A stretch of DNA of 64,000 nt from Paenibacillus radicis (ex Gao et al. 2016). GTDB lineage: Bacteria; Bacillota; Bacilli; Paenibacillales; Paenibacillaceae. Position 1 is the first letter of the stretch. Every line of letters begins with the position of its first letter. Below are positions 44,251-52,518 of the stretch, piece after piece. The DNA lies in NCBI RefSeq assembly GCF_014641555.1, contig NZ_BMHY01000003.1, positions 223,061 through 287,060 on the forward strand, read 5' to 3'. The notes beneath the pieces were generated by a model, which ran no database searches, was not told where the DNA came from, and saw only the letters and a program-made list of their open reading frames with translations. The translations under genes and the position numbers were made by a program.

Positions 44251-45012
44251 TTAAAAAACAGGCGTCTGATTCAATCTCAATTCCTCTTCATTTGTGAAAC
44301 CTTTATCCAGCGCCTCTTGGCGTAAAGCCAGATAAAGCTCCGCCTTTGTGGCATTAATATAAGGAAGTACAAACAGGACGCCAACGAATAGCGCAAGCGT
44401 ACCAAGTAAAATCCAGCCTAAAAAGCTTAAATCAATTACAAAAATATTAAATTTATGCCCCCTAGTCATCTGCCTGCTTAAATCTACCGCACGGCGATAG
44501 CCAATGTTAGGGTTGTCGGCCAATATAAACGGCACCTGGCTGTAGGAGTAGGATTTGATGATACCCGGAATAACGAGGAGCAATGACCATAAGAAGGTCA
44601 GAAAAGCACGCCAGAGCATCGTTTTTACAATATCCAAATATCTGAATTTGTTGAATGCATACATCAAATGATTAAGATTCACTTCTTGCTCTGCAGAGCC
44701 CTTGAAATAACGCATTGCACCTGCCTCAAACGGAAAACCGAGGAAGATCCGAAAAGCAATTGCAAACAAAAAGATAACGATAAAAATGACAATGATAAAA
44801 GCAAGAATCGGCCCGAATATCCCCCAGTCTATATCCCCGCCACTCCATTCGAAATCACGGGTAGAGCCTGATGATCCGAAGTTAAAATTAAAGCTCGGAG
44901 GACTGATGCCTCCGCTGACAACTGTCAGTATAATACCGACTAAAAATGCCTTCCAATACGATGTCCGCAGCACCTGTTTGGCTCTTTGTTTCAATTCTTT
45001 ACGATCCCACAT
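44251..45012 (-). CDS. DUF975 integral membrane protein
   Basis: 253 residues beginning MWDRKELKQRAKQVL, the family hallmark, followed by about six hydrophobic segments and a conserved central MTRGHKFNIFVIDLSFLGW. DUF975 proteins are small Firmicute membrane proteins without known activity. It is monocistronic and divergent from the SsuB-type gene. Confidence 0.85.
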   Translation of the reverse strand: MWDRKELKQRAKQVLRTSYWKAFLVGIILTVVSGGISPPSFNFNFGSSGSTRDFEWSGGDIDWGIFGPILAFIIVIFIVIFLFAIAFRIFLGFPFEAGAMRYFKGSAEQEVNLNHLMYAFNKFRYLDIVKTMLWRAFLTFLWSLLLVIPGIIKSYSYSQVPFILADNPNIGYRRAVDLSRQMTRGHKFNIFVIDLSFLGWILLGTLALFVGVLFVLPYINATKAELYLALRQEALDKGFTNEEELRLNQTPVF

Positions 45013-45158
45013 TCCTATCCCTCTCTCCTGAATACTTTGTTGTCCATCTTACAATAGATACCATAATTAATATAGTACTAGCAGTCATAAATCATTCTTG
45101 CAATGTGGATTAGAGCTCTAAATTCAACTCTATGCATTGCATGCAAGCTATAAGTTAT

Positions 45159-45203
45159 ATAGCCAATTTGGTATTGGATTGCAACATTCATCACTGGTAC
45201 ATT
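45159..45203 (+). promoter_or_regulatory. LysR-type box A and promoter of the SsuBCA-type importer
   Basis: ATAGCCAATTTGGTAT continues into TGGATT, so the 22-base element ends at 45180. The -10 TACATT (45198-45203) starts 17 bases later and is preceded by TGG, an extended -10. The dyad arms CCAA/TTGG make this the most symmetrical of six copies in the region. Confidence 0.7.
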
Positions 45204-45268
45204 AGTAGCAATATATAACCTATCTCATTGGAATAGTATGAATTCAAAAGAAAGGAGTAGATCTAACG

Positions 45269-46069
45269 TTGCATGAGCTGGCTCCGATTTTGTCGATTGA
45301 CGGCGTCACCGTTGCCTTTAGAAGTCCCGGACAATCCGAGGATCGGGTTGTCTTGAACCGTCTGCAGCTTTCTGTCGAAGCCGGGCAATTTATATGTCTT
45401 CTTGGGCCAAGCGGCTGCGGAAAGACGACGCTTCTGAATTGCGTGGCTGGTTTTCAGCCCTATGAAGGCAATATTTATTTCAACGGTGCACGTATTGAGA
45501 AGCCTGGCAAGGAACGCGGGGTCGTTTTTCAGGAATACGCTCTGTTCCCCTGGTTCACCGTCGAGCAAAACGTAGAGTTCGGTCTGCGGGTGAATGGCGT
45601 TCCGCCAGCAGAACGCCAAGAACGAGTCCGGCATTATATTGAAATGGTAGGACTCTCCGGCTTCGAAAAGCATTACCCCGGCAAGCTGTCTGGAGGCATG
45701 AAGCAGCGCGCAGGCCTAGCAAGAGTGCTCGCCAATGAGCCAGGCATGCTGTTAATGGATGAGCCGTTTGCTGCGCTTGACGAGCAGACCCGGGAGAAGC
45801 TGCAGACGGAATTGCTGGGACTATGGGAACAGCAGCGAAAAACCTGCCTGTTTGTCACCCATAGCATACAGGAAGCTGTCTATTTGGCCGATCGCGTCAT
45901 CGTCCTGCAGCCGAACCCTGCACGTATCGCACTCGACCTGCGAATTGACCTGCCAAGATTGCGGAACCGTCATGACGAGAAGCTGCTTCAGTATCAAGCG
46001 CAAATTAGCGAAACTTTACGAGAAGGAGACAACCCTTATGGAGAACACCTTTCCATCATTACAGCATAA
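45269..46069 (+). CDS. SsuB/TauB-type ABC ATP-binding protein
   Basis: 266 residues; TTG start 11 bases after AGGAG. Walker A LLGPSGCGKTTLL, Q-loop VVFQEYALFPW, signature LSGGMKQRAGLAR, Walker B MLLMDEPFAALDEQT and FVTHSIQEA define the nitrate/sulfonate/taurine class. First gene of a three-gene importer operon; it overlaps the permease gene by 32 bases. Confidence 0.92.
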   Translation: MHELAPILSIDGVTVAFRSPGQSEDRVVLNRLQLSVEAGQFICLLGPSGCGKTTLLNCVAGFQPYEGNIYFNGARIEKPGKERGVVFQEYALFPWFTVEQNVEFGLRVNGVPPAERQERVRHYIEMVGLSGFEKHYPGKLSGGMKQRAGLARVLANEPGMLLMDEPFAALDEQTREKLQTELLGLWEQQRKTCLFVTHSIQEAVYLADRVIVLQPNPARIALDLRIDLPRLRNRHDEKLLQYQAQISETLREGDNPYGEHLSIITA

Positions 46070-46862
46070 GGAGGTTCTCTCGTCCTCGAAAAAGCGCTCT
46101 CGGCCCTCACAGGGCAAGGCGTGGACGCGTTTATTAATCAAGCTATCAGGTCTTTCTATACTATTGCTAGTTTGGGGGCTCATAACCGGCCTCGGCTACG
46201 TGGTCCCTGCCCAACTGCCCAGTCCGCTAGCGACGCTGCAAACCATGACGCATATGCTTCAGGACGGCTCGCTTATTCATCACGCGATATCCAGCTTGAG
46301 GCGTGTCTTCTCGGGATTTTTCGTCGCCTTTGCCATTGCGCTTCCGCTTGGACTGATGCTAGGCTCCTCCCGTTTACTTCGGGATGCAATAAACCCCGTC
46401 CTTGAGCTGCTTCGGCCGATACCGCCGCTCGCTTTCATATCTCTAGCCATCCTGTGGCTCGGAATCGATGAATGGTCGAAAATATCTATCATTATTTACG
46501 GCGCCTTCTTCCCCCTCCTCCTTAACATTACGGGAGGAATCAGTCAGGTTGATCCCGTACATATTCGGGCCGCGCAATCGCTTGGCGCCCGCAAGATCCA
46601 TATTTTCTGCCACGTCACGCTTCGCGCCGCCATCCCGAACATGATGATCGGCATCCGATCAGGAATGGGTATGGCTTTTATTTGCCTAGTCGGCTCCGAG
46701 CTAATCGCTGCGAACGAAGGTCTCGGCTTCCTCATTCAGGAAGGGCGATATATGTTCAAAACCGATCAGGTGCTTGTCGGCATGATCACGATCGGCATCA
46801 TCGGTTACTTCATCAATTTAGTGCTTACCACGCTGGAGAAAATTCTGCTGCGCTGGAAATAA
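46038..46862 (+). CDS. SsuC-type ABC permease
   Basis: 274 residues from ATG 46038 (RBS AGAAGGAGA). About six membrane helices and the EAA loop HIRAAQSLGARKIHIFCHVTL. Family members import sulfonates, taurine, nitrate or thiamine-pyrimidine precursors. Operon partner of the ATPase and NMT1-type binding protein. Confidence 0.92.
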   Translation: MENTFPSLQHKEVLSSSKKRSRPSQGKAWTRLLIKLSGLSILLLVWGLITGLGYVVPAQLPSPLATLQTMTHMLQDGSLIHHAISSLRRVFSGFFVAFAIALPLGLMLGSSRLLRDAINPVLELLRPIPPLAFISLAILWLGIDEWSKISIIIYGAFFPLLLNITGGISQVDPVHIRAAQSLGARKIHIFCHVTLRAAIPNMMIGIRSGMGMAFICLVGSELIAANEGLGFLIQEGRYMFKTDQVLVGMITIGIIGYFINLVLTTLEKILLRWK

Positions 46863-46885
46863 ATCATTTTTTGGAGGCTATCGCT

Positions 46886-48007
46886 ATGACTATCAATCGT
46901 AAATCGCATTCTTCGCTCCTTATTCTAGTATTCATTGCACTAACCCTGCTGCTCGCGGCTTGCGGGGGCGGAAGCGGAAAGAAGGATTCCTCCCCATCGC
47001 CAACTGCCTCGCCTGCCCCTACTGCGGAAGCAAAATCAGCAGCCGCACCAGAACCTTCGGAGCCGCCTAAGCCTGCTCTTGAAACGACCAACATCTCCAT
47101 CGGTACGGCCCGCGATACGCAGCTATCACCGCTCATCGTCATTGCGAATGAAGAAGGTTACTTTAAAGAAGAAGGTCTGGAGGTCAAAACCGAGCTGTTC
47201 GCTGCCGGCCCTGACGTCATCGCTGCTTTAGGCTCGAAGAGCATCCAGCTTGGCTCCTCCGGCGACATTCCGCCGATTATTGCCAAAGCATCGGGCCTGC
47301 CGATCGAAATTATCGCCCAGCAGGCGGATATATCCGGCGTACAAACCTTAGTCGTCAATCCTGATAAAATCAAAACGCCTGCCGATTTGAACGGGAAGAA
47401 AATCGCCTTTGTACCAGGAACGGTCTCTGAAGCCTTCTTCCTGCGCATCGTAGAGAAATACGGTCTTGATCTGAAATCGATCGAGTCATTCAAGATCGGA
47501 CCAACTGAATTGCTGCCCGCTTTCCAGGCAGGCAATATTGACGCCTTCTCCATTTGGCAGCCCGTTGCTCTGAACGGTGTCAAAAAAGGCGGCGTTGCCC
47601 TCCTGACCGGTAAAGAATCGCATGTTCCCGGCGAGGAAGGACCACAGCAGCTCATTAACTCCTACTCCATTCTGATTGGCCATAACGACTTTGTAACCAA
47701 AAACCCGGAAACCGTAAAAGCGGTACTGCGTGCTTTGAACAAATCCGTAGCCTTTATTGAAGCGAATCCGGATGCGGCAGCCGCACATATTGGCAAGACG
47801 CTGGGACAAGATGCAGCAGACATCAAAACCTTAATTGCACTCAACCATTACGCGCTTAATCTGACGCCAGAGCTGGTCACTGCACTTGAGAGCATCTCCA
47901 AATTTTTGCTGGATAACGAAAAAATCAAAGAAGTACCGGACTTCAACTCCTTCATCGACACCTCCTATTTGAAAGCCGTTGCCCCGGAACTGGTCACCAT
48001 TCCTTAA
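46886..48007 (+). CDS. SsuA/NMT1-type substrate-binding lipoprotein
   Basis: 373 residues from ATG 46886 (RBS TTGGAGG). Lipobox LLAAC, a Pro/Ala-rich tether (about 38-65), then the NMT1/SsuA fold: LIVIANEEGYFKEEGLEVKT, the SIQLGSSGDIPPIIAKASG motif and FQAGNIDAFSIWQP. The family covers aliphatic sulfonates, aromatic sulfonates, taurine and pyrimidine precursors. Given the flavin enzymes nearby, a sulfonate or related S-compound is the leading guess. Confidence 0.9.
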   Translation: MTINRKSHSSLLILVFIALTLLLAACGGGSGKKDSSPSPTASPAPTAEAKSAAAPEPSEPPKPALETTNISIGTARDTQLSPLIVIANEEGYFKEEGLEVKTELFAAGPDVIAALGSKSIQLGSSGDIPPIIAKASGLPIEIIAQQADISGVQTLVVNPDKIKTPADLNGKKIAFVPGTVSEAFFLRIVEKYGLDLKSIESFKIGPTELLPAFQAGNIDAFSIWQPVALNGVKKGGVALLTGKESHVPGEEGPQQLINSYSILIGHNDFVTKNPETVKAVLRALNKSVAFIEANPDAAAAHIGKTLGQDAADIKTLIALNHYALNLTPELVTALESISKFLLDNEKIKEVPDFNSFIDTSYLKAVAPELVTIP

Positions 48008-48020
48008 CTTAACGGTATAA

Positions 48021-48068
48021 AAGAAAAAGTTCACCGTTGCCAATAGGCAGCAGTGAACTTTTTCTTTT
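48021..48068. terminator. bidirectional terminator
   Basis: AAAGAAAAAGTTCAC pairs with GTGAACTTTTTCTTT between the convergent importer and bicupin operons; T-rich on both strands. Confidence 0.85.
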
Positions 48069-48080
48069 GCTTCATTATTC

Positions 48081-48896
48081 TTATGCGGGATCTACAACTT
48101 CCGGAGATACGCCAGCGAAGGTATAGAAGCTGGCGTCAAACGGCGTCGGCCCGCCTGTTGTCACGAATCTGGCCGCTCCTTCACCGGTGTACAGATTCCG
48201 TGTGCCGTGGAAAATGCCCTGCGGCACATAGAGCAGATCGCCTGCTTCGAACGGCAGCCATTCTCCGTTCAAGTGAATTTCCCCTTTACCTTCCACACCG
48301 ATGAACAGCTCGCTGGAATGCGGATGCTGATGAACGGCAAAGCTTTGTCCGGGCTCCTGTATACCGCAATGCAGAGACAGTCTGGCGCTGCCGGTGCCTG
48401 GCCAGAACAGGAAGTTCATATTGGCCGGATTTTCAATCGTTTGCGACGGATCATTGCCCGTAAAGCCTTTGAGCTGGGTTTCGTCATTGTACAAATGGTT
48501 GAACAGTCTTGGCTTGGACGCGGTAGGCGCACCTTCCGGCAATACGGTCTGCCAGATGTACAGTGTCACTTCCTCCCCTAGATCGGCCTTTACTTCATAA
48601 TCGGAGCCAGATGGCGCATAGAGTGCGGAAGAAGCCTCCAGCGCGCTCGTTGCGTCCCCGACGCGGGCACTGCCCTTTCCTTTCCATATCACGCCTACCA
48701 CTTCTTGAGCTTTTCCTTTCTCACAGCTGCTCCAAGTGCCTCCGGGTTTAATACGGACGACCAGCCCTTTGACCAGCACCGCTCCTTTCTCTTCATTTAC
48801 TGGAATGGCGACCAGCAGATCGCCCCGGTCCTCCCAGTTCAATTCGGACCATCTAATTACCGCTCCAGATGTTAATGCGTTTGCTGCAATTGTCAT
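48081..48896 (-). CDS. bicupin protein
   Basis: 271 residues from ATG 48896 behind GGAGGAATAAC. Two cupin barrels: the N-terminal one (about 15-125) lacks metal ligands; the C-terminal one (about 165-255) has HQHPHSSELFIG and, later, VPQGIFH, the usual His-X-His, Glu, His set for Fe, Mn or Ni. Size and pairing with an allantoinase-like gene recall (S)-ureidoglycine aminohydrolase, but the ligand pattern is that of ordinary cupin dioxygenases or isomerases. It is the last gene of the asnB operon. Activity unknown. Confidence 0.8.
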   Translation of the reverse strand: MTIAANALTSGAVIRWSELNWEDRGDLLVAIPVNEEKGAVLVKGLVVRIKPGGTWSSCEKGKAQEVVGVIWKGKGSARVGDATSALEASSALYAPSGSDYEVKADLGEEVTLYIWQTVLPEGAPTASKPRLFNHLYNDETQLKGFTGNDPSQTIENPANMNFLFWPGTGSARLSLHCGIQEPGQSFAVHQHPHSSELFIGVEGKGEIHLNGEWLPFEAGDLLYVPQGIFHGTRNLYTGEGAARFVTTGGPTPFDASFYTFAGVSPEVVDPA

Positions 48897-48975
48897 TGTT
48901 ATTCCTCCTCTAGAAAGGTTTATATCGAAAGGCAGGCGAGATATACCCGCCTGCCGCTCGGCTATTCTGTTTGGT

Positions 48976-50394
48976 TTAGACCAATACGCCGTAGGGACTG
49001 CCCGCTGTTCTTGCGAAGACATCCGGCGTCTCCCGCCGGAGGGAGACAGGCTGACCGATTTCCTCGCCAAACTGCCCATGGTCATAGACCACTTGTCCCC
49101 TTACAATGGTCACTAGCGCTTCCCCTTCGAGTTCAACCCCTTCATAAGCCGACCAGCCGCTGCCCGACCGTACATGAGCTTCGGTAAATGTCCACTTCTT
49201 CTCGTCGTCGACTATCAGAAGATCCGCATCCAACCCGACTTCGATGCTCCCCTTCTGTTGATCAAGTCCAAAGCGAGCCGCTGGCCCTGCAGCAAGCAAT
49301 TTTGCTACAGTTAGAAGTCTCTCTTCTCTGGTCAATGAGGGAAGATACCGTTTCAATCCCGTCAACAGTACGGGGAGCAGCTCCTGAACGCCCGGCAAGC
49401 CAGGCGGCGCATCATGGAAATCAAAGCTTTTCTCCGCCTTGGAATGCGGCGCGTGATCGCTGCCGACTGACGTGAGCGTGCCGCGTGCAATCGACTGCCA
49501 GAGCCGATCCCGGTCACGCGGCTCACGAATAGCAGGACTAAGCTTGGCCTTCGTCCCGAGCTCCAGCGCACTTGCATGATCGAACCATAATTGATGCGCA
49601 GTCGTCTCGTACGTAACGGGATACCCCGCCTCTGCCGCAGCATCCAGCAGCTCCGCTTCCTCGGCTGACGATACATGCAGCACATGAACGGCTGTGCCAT
49701 ACTTGCGGACGAATCGAAGTGCTCGCGCTACAGCCGTAATTGCTCCGATGCGCGGATACACCGATTCATATTCCGTTAAGTTGGAAGGCTCACCGCTCGA
49801 TTGGCGGAATAACCGGAGGACAAAATCGTCCTCCGCATGCAGTGTCAGCGGGATTGCCTTGTCCGCGGCCAGCCGGAAAATATAGTCGAGCTCCGCCTCG
49901 TCATCAATAATGTGCTTAGCCGTGCGGTGGCCCGTAAGAAACAGCTTAATACTCGCCGCTTCTCCGCGTTTCAGCTTCTGAAGCGCCTCCGCCTTGCCCG
50001 GTACGACTCCGATATGAAAGCCGTAATCGACATAAGATTGACCCTGCACGAGAGCTGACTTTTGCCGCAGCCGATCTGCCGTATCGGTGTACGGATTCGT
50101 ATTGGGCATGTCCAGTACCGTCGTTATACCACCCGCTGCGGCTGCCTTTGAAGCGGAGTGCCAATTCTCCTTATGCTCATAACCCGGCGTCCGGAAGTGA
50201 ACATGCGAATCGATAAGACCTGGAAGTACATACCGCCCTTCCGCATCGATCGTGCGATCCGCTGCCGCTTCTTCGTCCTGGCGCAGCAGCTTGGCGATCT
50301 TCCCGTCCCGGATACCGATCTTTCCGGTCAGGATGCGGTCCCGGTACACGATACGGGCGTTCTCGACCACAAGGTCGAAGGTTGCCCCGCTCAT
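48976..50394 (-). CDS. dihydroorotase/allantoinase-like cyclic amidohydrolase
   Basis: 472 residues; ATG overlaps the upstream stop (ATGA). The binuclear metal site is intact: DSHVHFR, Lys in ASIKLFLTG (carboxylated in the family), LHAEDD, VLHVSSAEE and Asp in GSDHAPHS. It is clearly an enzyme that opens or closes cyclic amides (dihydroorotate, allantoin, hydantoins, dihydropyrimidines). It is far from any pyrimidine operon and sits with an NCS2 nucleobase-type permease in the same regulon, which suggests a ring-opening catabolic step. Confidence 0.88.
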   Translation of the reverse strand: MSGATFDLVVENARIVYRDRILTGKIGIRDGKIAKLLRQDEEAAADRTIDAEGRYVLPGLIDSHVHFRTPGYEHKENWHSASKAAAAGGITTVLDMPNTNPYTDTADRLRQKSALVQGQSYVDYGFHIGVVPGKAEALQKLKRGEAASIKLFLTGHRTAKHIIDDEAELDYIFRLAADKAIPLTLHAEDDFVLRLFRQSSGEPSNLTEYESVYPRIGAITAVARALRFVRKYGTAVHVLHVSSAEEAELLDAAAEAGYPVTYETTAHQLWFDHASALELGTKAKLSPAIREPRDRDRLWQSIARGTLTSVGSDHAPHSKAEKSFDFHDAPPGLPGVQELLPVLLTGLKRYLPSLTREERLLTVAKLLAAGPAARFGLDQQKGSIEVGLDADLLIVDDEKKWTFTEAHVRSGSGWSAYEGVELEGEALVTIVRGQVVYDHGQFGEEIGQPVSLRRETPDVFARTAGSPYGVLV

Positions 50395-51500
50395 GAGATC
50401 AGCTCCCTTCCGATAATTTCCCGCGCCAGCCGGTTCACGGGCCCCATCAGCGAGACAGCTCTTGCGTCGCGCAGCAGACGCTCGATTTTTTTGCCGCGCA
50501 CATAGCCTGATCCGCCGATGATTTGCTGAGCTTCGCGGACGATTTTTTCACTGGATTCCGAAGCAAAGATTTTGGACTGGTAGGCGATCTGACTGAGCTG
50601 GTCGCCCCCCTCCTTCGCCGCTACCTTCTCTACCAGCGCCCGAACCGCTTCAAGCTGCATATGCAGCTCAGACAACGCCGTCTGCAGTACCGGATTGCTT
50701 TGCTGCCCCCGGTTCAGCACTTGCGCCAGCGCCAGCTTATACGCCGCCTCGCTAATACCCAGCGACACCGAGCCCAATGTCAGCCCGCACTCGCGAATGC
50801 CGTTAATGACGCGAGGCGCTCCGCCTAGCGGACCTATAAGCTGCTCGTTTGCCACTTCGCATTGATGCAGATTAATAAATCCGGTCGAGGAGCCCCGCAT
50901 CCCGGACAAATTCGTATCCGCATCAGCGGTAATCCCCTGTGTTGTCTCAATCAGAAAAAATGATTGCCCCGAATTGCCATACAGCGAACCGGGATCACCC
51001 GTCCCCGTCTGAACAAGCACCAGATATAAATCTGCCAATCCGGATCCAGTCGTAAACGACTTCACACCTCCGATAACCCAGTCGCCATCCACTGTCCGAT
51101 CTGCAACTGTCGAAATATTCTGTTTATTTGCGCCAGCACCTGTCTCCGACCATGCGGATGCGGCCAGCCATTGTCCGTTCGCAAGCTTTGGCAAATAATC
51201 CGTTCGCTGCTTCAGACTGCCCCACTCCAATATCCGGGAGACGACCGAGAAATGCTGAAAGACGATAATGGCGATTGAAGGATCAACTTCTGCAATCGAG
51301 GCGATCAGCCTGCCTGCAAATAAAGAATCATAACCGAGACCGCCATATTCCAGCGGCACAAGGCTGCCTAGCAAACCCGATGCCTTGAGCGCATCAAGCG
51401 AACCTTGCTGCGTGCGGCCTGTATCGTCGGCCAATACGGCGTAACGATCCAACTCCTCCAATAACGAATCTATGCGTATACCTTGCGTTGCCACTCCCAT
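50391..51500 (-). CDS. acyl-CoA-dehydrogenase-fold flavoenzyme (SfnB/DszC-like)
   Basis: 369 residues; the ATG lies 31 bases inside the prpF-like gene. The fold is clear: SAWSETGAGANKQNI, then the FMN/FAD loop VKSFTTGSGLADLY and the C-terminal QQIIGGSGYVRGKKIERLLR. The Glu that abstracts the alpha proton in true acyl-CoA dehydrogenases (YEGT region) is absent; the stretch reads SLMGPVNRLARE. Members with this change include flavin-dependent monooxygenases and sulfur-acquisition proteins such as DszC and SfnB. A role in oxidising the imported compound is therefore more likely than beta-oxidation. Confidence 0.85.
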   Translation of the reverse strand: MGVATQGIRIDSLLEELDRYAVLADDTGRTQQGSLDALKASGLLGSLVPLEYGGLGYDSLFAGRLIASIAEVDPSIAIIVFQHFSVVSRILEWGSLKQRTDYLPKLANGQWLAASAWSETGAGANKQNISTVADRTVDGDWVIGGVKSFTTGSGLADLYLVLVQTGTGDPGSLYGNSGQSFFLIETTQGITADADTNLSGMRGSSTGFINLHQCEVANEQLIGPLGGAPRVINGIRECGLTLGSVSLGISEAAYKLALAQVLNRGQQSNPVLQTALSELHMQLEAVRALVEKVAAKEGGDQLSQIAYQSKIFASESSEKIVREAQQIIGGSGYVRGKKIERLLRDARAVSLMGPVNRLAREIIGRELIS

Positions 51501-52513
51501 TCGTAAGTTGCTCCTTTCTTAAAAGGCAACGCGCCGAGCAAGCGCACGTTTTTCTCGGAAATGCTGCTGTACAGCAAATAGTCCGATAGCTTGCCTCCGG
51601 TTGTCGCCGTTGAGATATAAGTGCTTCCGCCTTTCGTGTTCACCCGCAGACGGTAACCCGCAGACAACGTATCCTGAACCAGCCGATGAACGACGGTGCC
51701 TTCAATGGCCGCGGCTGCACCAATGCAGGCAGCTCCGGTCAACGCAATCGTTGGATGCCAGGACGGAATCGATACGCCTCTGAACGCGATCTCCTCCGGT
51801 TCATAGCTGGCAATGGCCGCTACCTTCGGAAACACGCCATCCGGGTTCCAGCCAAGCAGTGACGCAGCCGCCCTGCGGATGGCATTCAGCCGCCCCAGCG
51901 TTTCCGCTCCCGCTTCAAACAATCCCTGCTCCGAATGAATATCGAGCTCTGCGGCATTTACAAACACATACGGATTGCCGGAGGATACGATGGATACCTC
52001 ATAATCGCCGTATTCCGTGTAAAGCCGGTTTGTCAGTGCCCCAGATGGCAGCAGACTCGACAGCGGCGTCTGGCCGTCCACAATGAAATGCGCCGTGCAA
52101 TTCATGCCGGATCGAACCGCATGGTCGACCTCGCAGACGAGCGAGTCTCCGACATTTTCCACAAAGACACGGACACGCAATCCCGGGCTTGCACTCGGCA
52201 GCCAGCCCCATTTCATCGCGACCTGTATTGCAGCCAGAATGGAATGACCGCAGCTTCCCGAATAATCAAAGGTTACAGGATTGCCCGGAACCAGTTGGAA
52301 GAACAAATAGTTCAAATCGTACATCGGATGCTTGGACGGACGAATGACGACATACTTAGAAATCAGGCCATAAGGCCTTTCCTCATGATCCAGATTGTCG
52401 TTAATGCCTTCTAAGATCGGAATAATAGCGTCAGGCGAAGCAGGCAGCTCCGTTCCATCAATAATGATGGAGGATGACACACTCCCTTCGGCATGCGCCA
52501 AATACGTTTGCAT
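51470..52513 (-). CDS. PrpF-family isomerase
   Basis: 347 residues from ATG 52513 (RBS GAGGGG at eight bases), five bases after the asnB stop. PrpF fold of two diaminopimelate-epimerase-like halves, with TFDYSGSCGHS around the catalytic Cys and SSGNPYVFVNAAELD. Known members isomerise unsaturated tricarboxylates (methylaconitate, oxalomesaconate) by proton transfer, steps found in ring-cleavage and propionate pathways. Here it suggests an unsaturated dicarboxylate or tricarboxylate intermediate. Confidence 0.85.
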   Translation of the reverse strand: MQTYLAHAEGSVSSSIIIDGTELPASPDAIIPILEGINDNLDHEERPYGLISKYVVIRPSKHPMYDLNYLFFQLVPGNPVTFDYSGSCGHSILAAIQVAMKWGWLPSASPGLRVRVFVENVGDSLVCEVDHAVRSGMNCTAHFIVDGQTPLSSLLPSGALTNRLYTEYGDYEVSIVSSGNPYVFVNAAELDIHSEQGLFEAGAETLGRLNAIRRAAASLLGWNPDGVFPKVAAIASYEPEEIAFRGVSIPSWHPTIALTGAACIGAAAAIEGTVVHRLVQDTLSAGYRLRVNTKGGSTYISTATTGGKLSDYLLYSSISEKNVRLLGALPFKKGATYEWEWQRKVYA

Positions 52514-52518
52514 ATGAA

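Noticed and set aside
48081..48896. Calling the bicupin (S)-ureidoglycine aminohydrolase
   Set aside because: Neighbouring allantoinase-like gene and size fit, but the metal ligands are the generic His-X-His/Glu/His set and no other allantoin genes are present.
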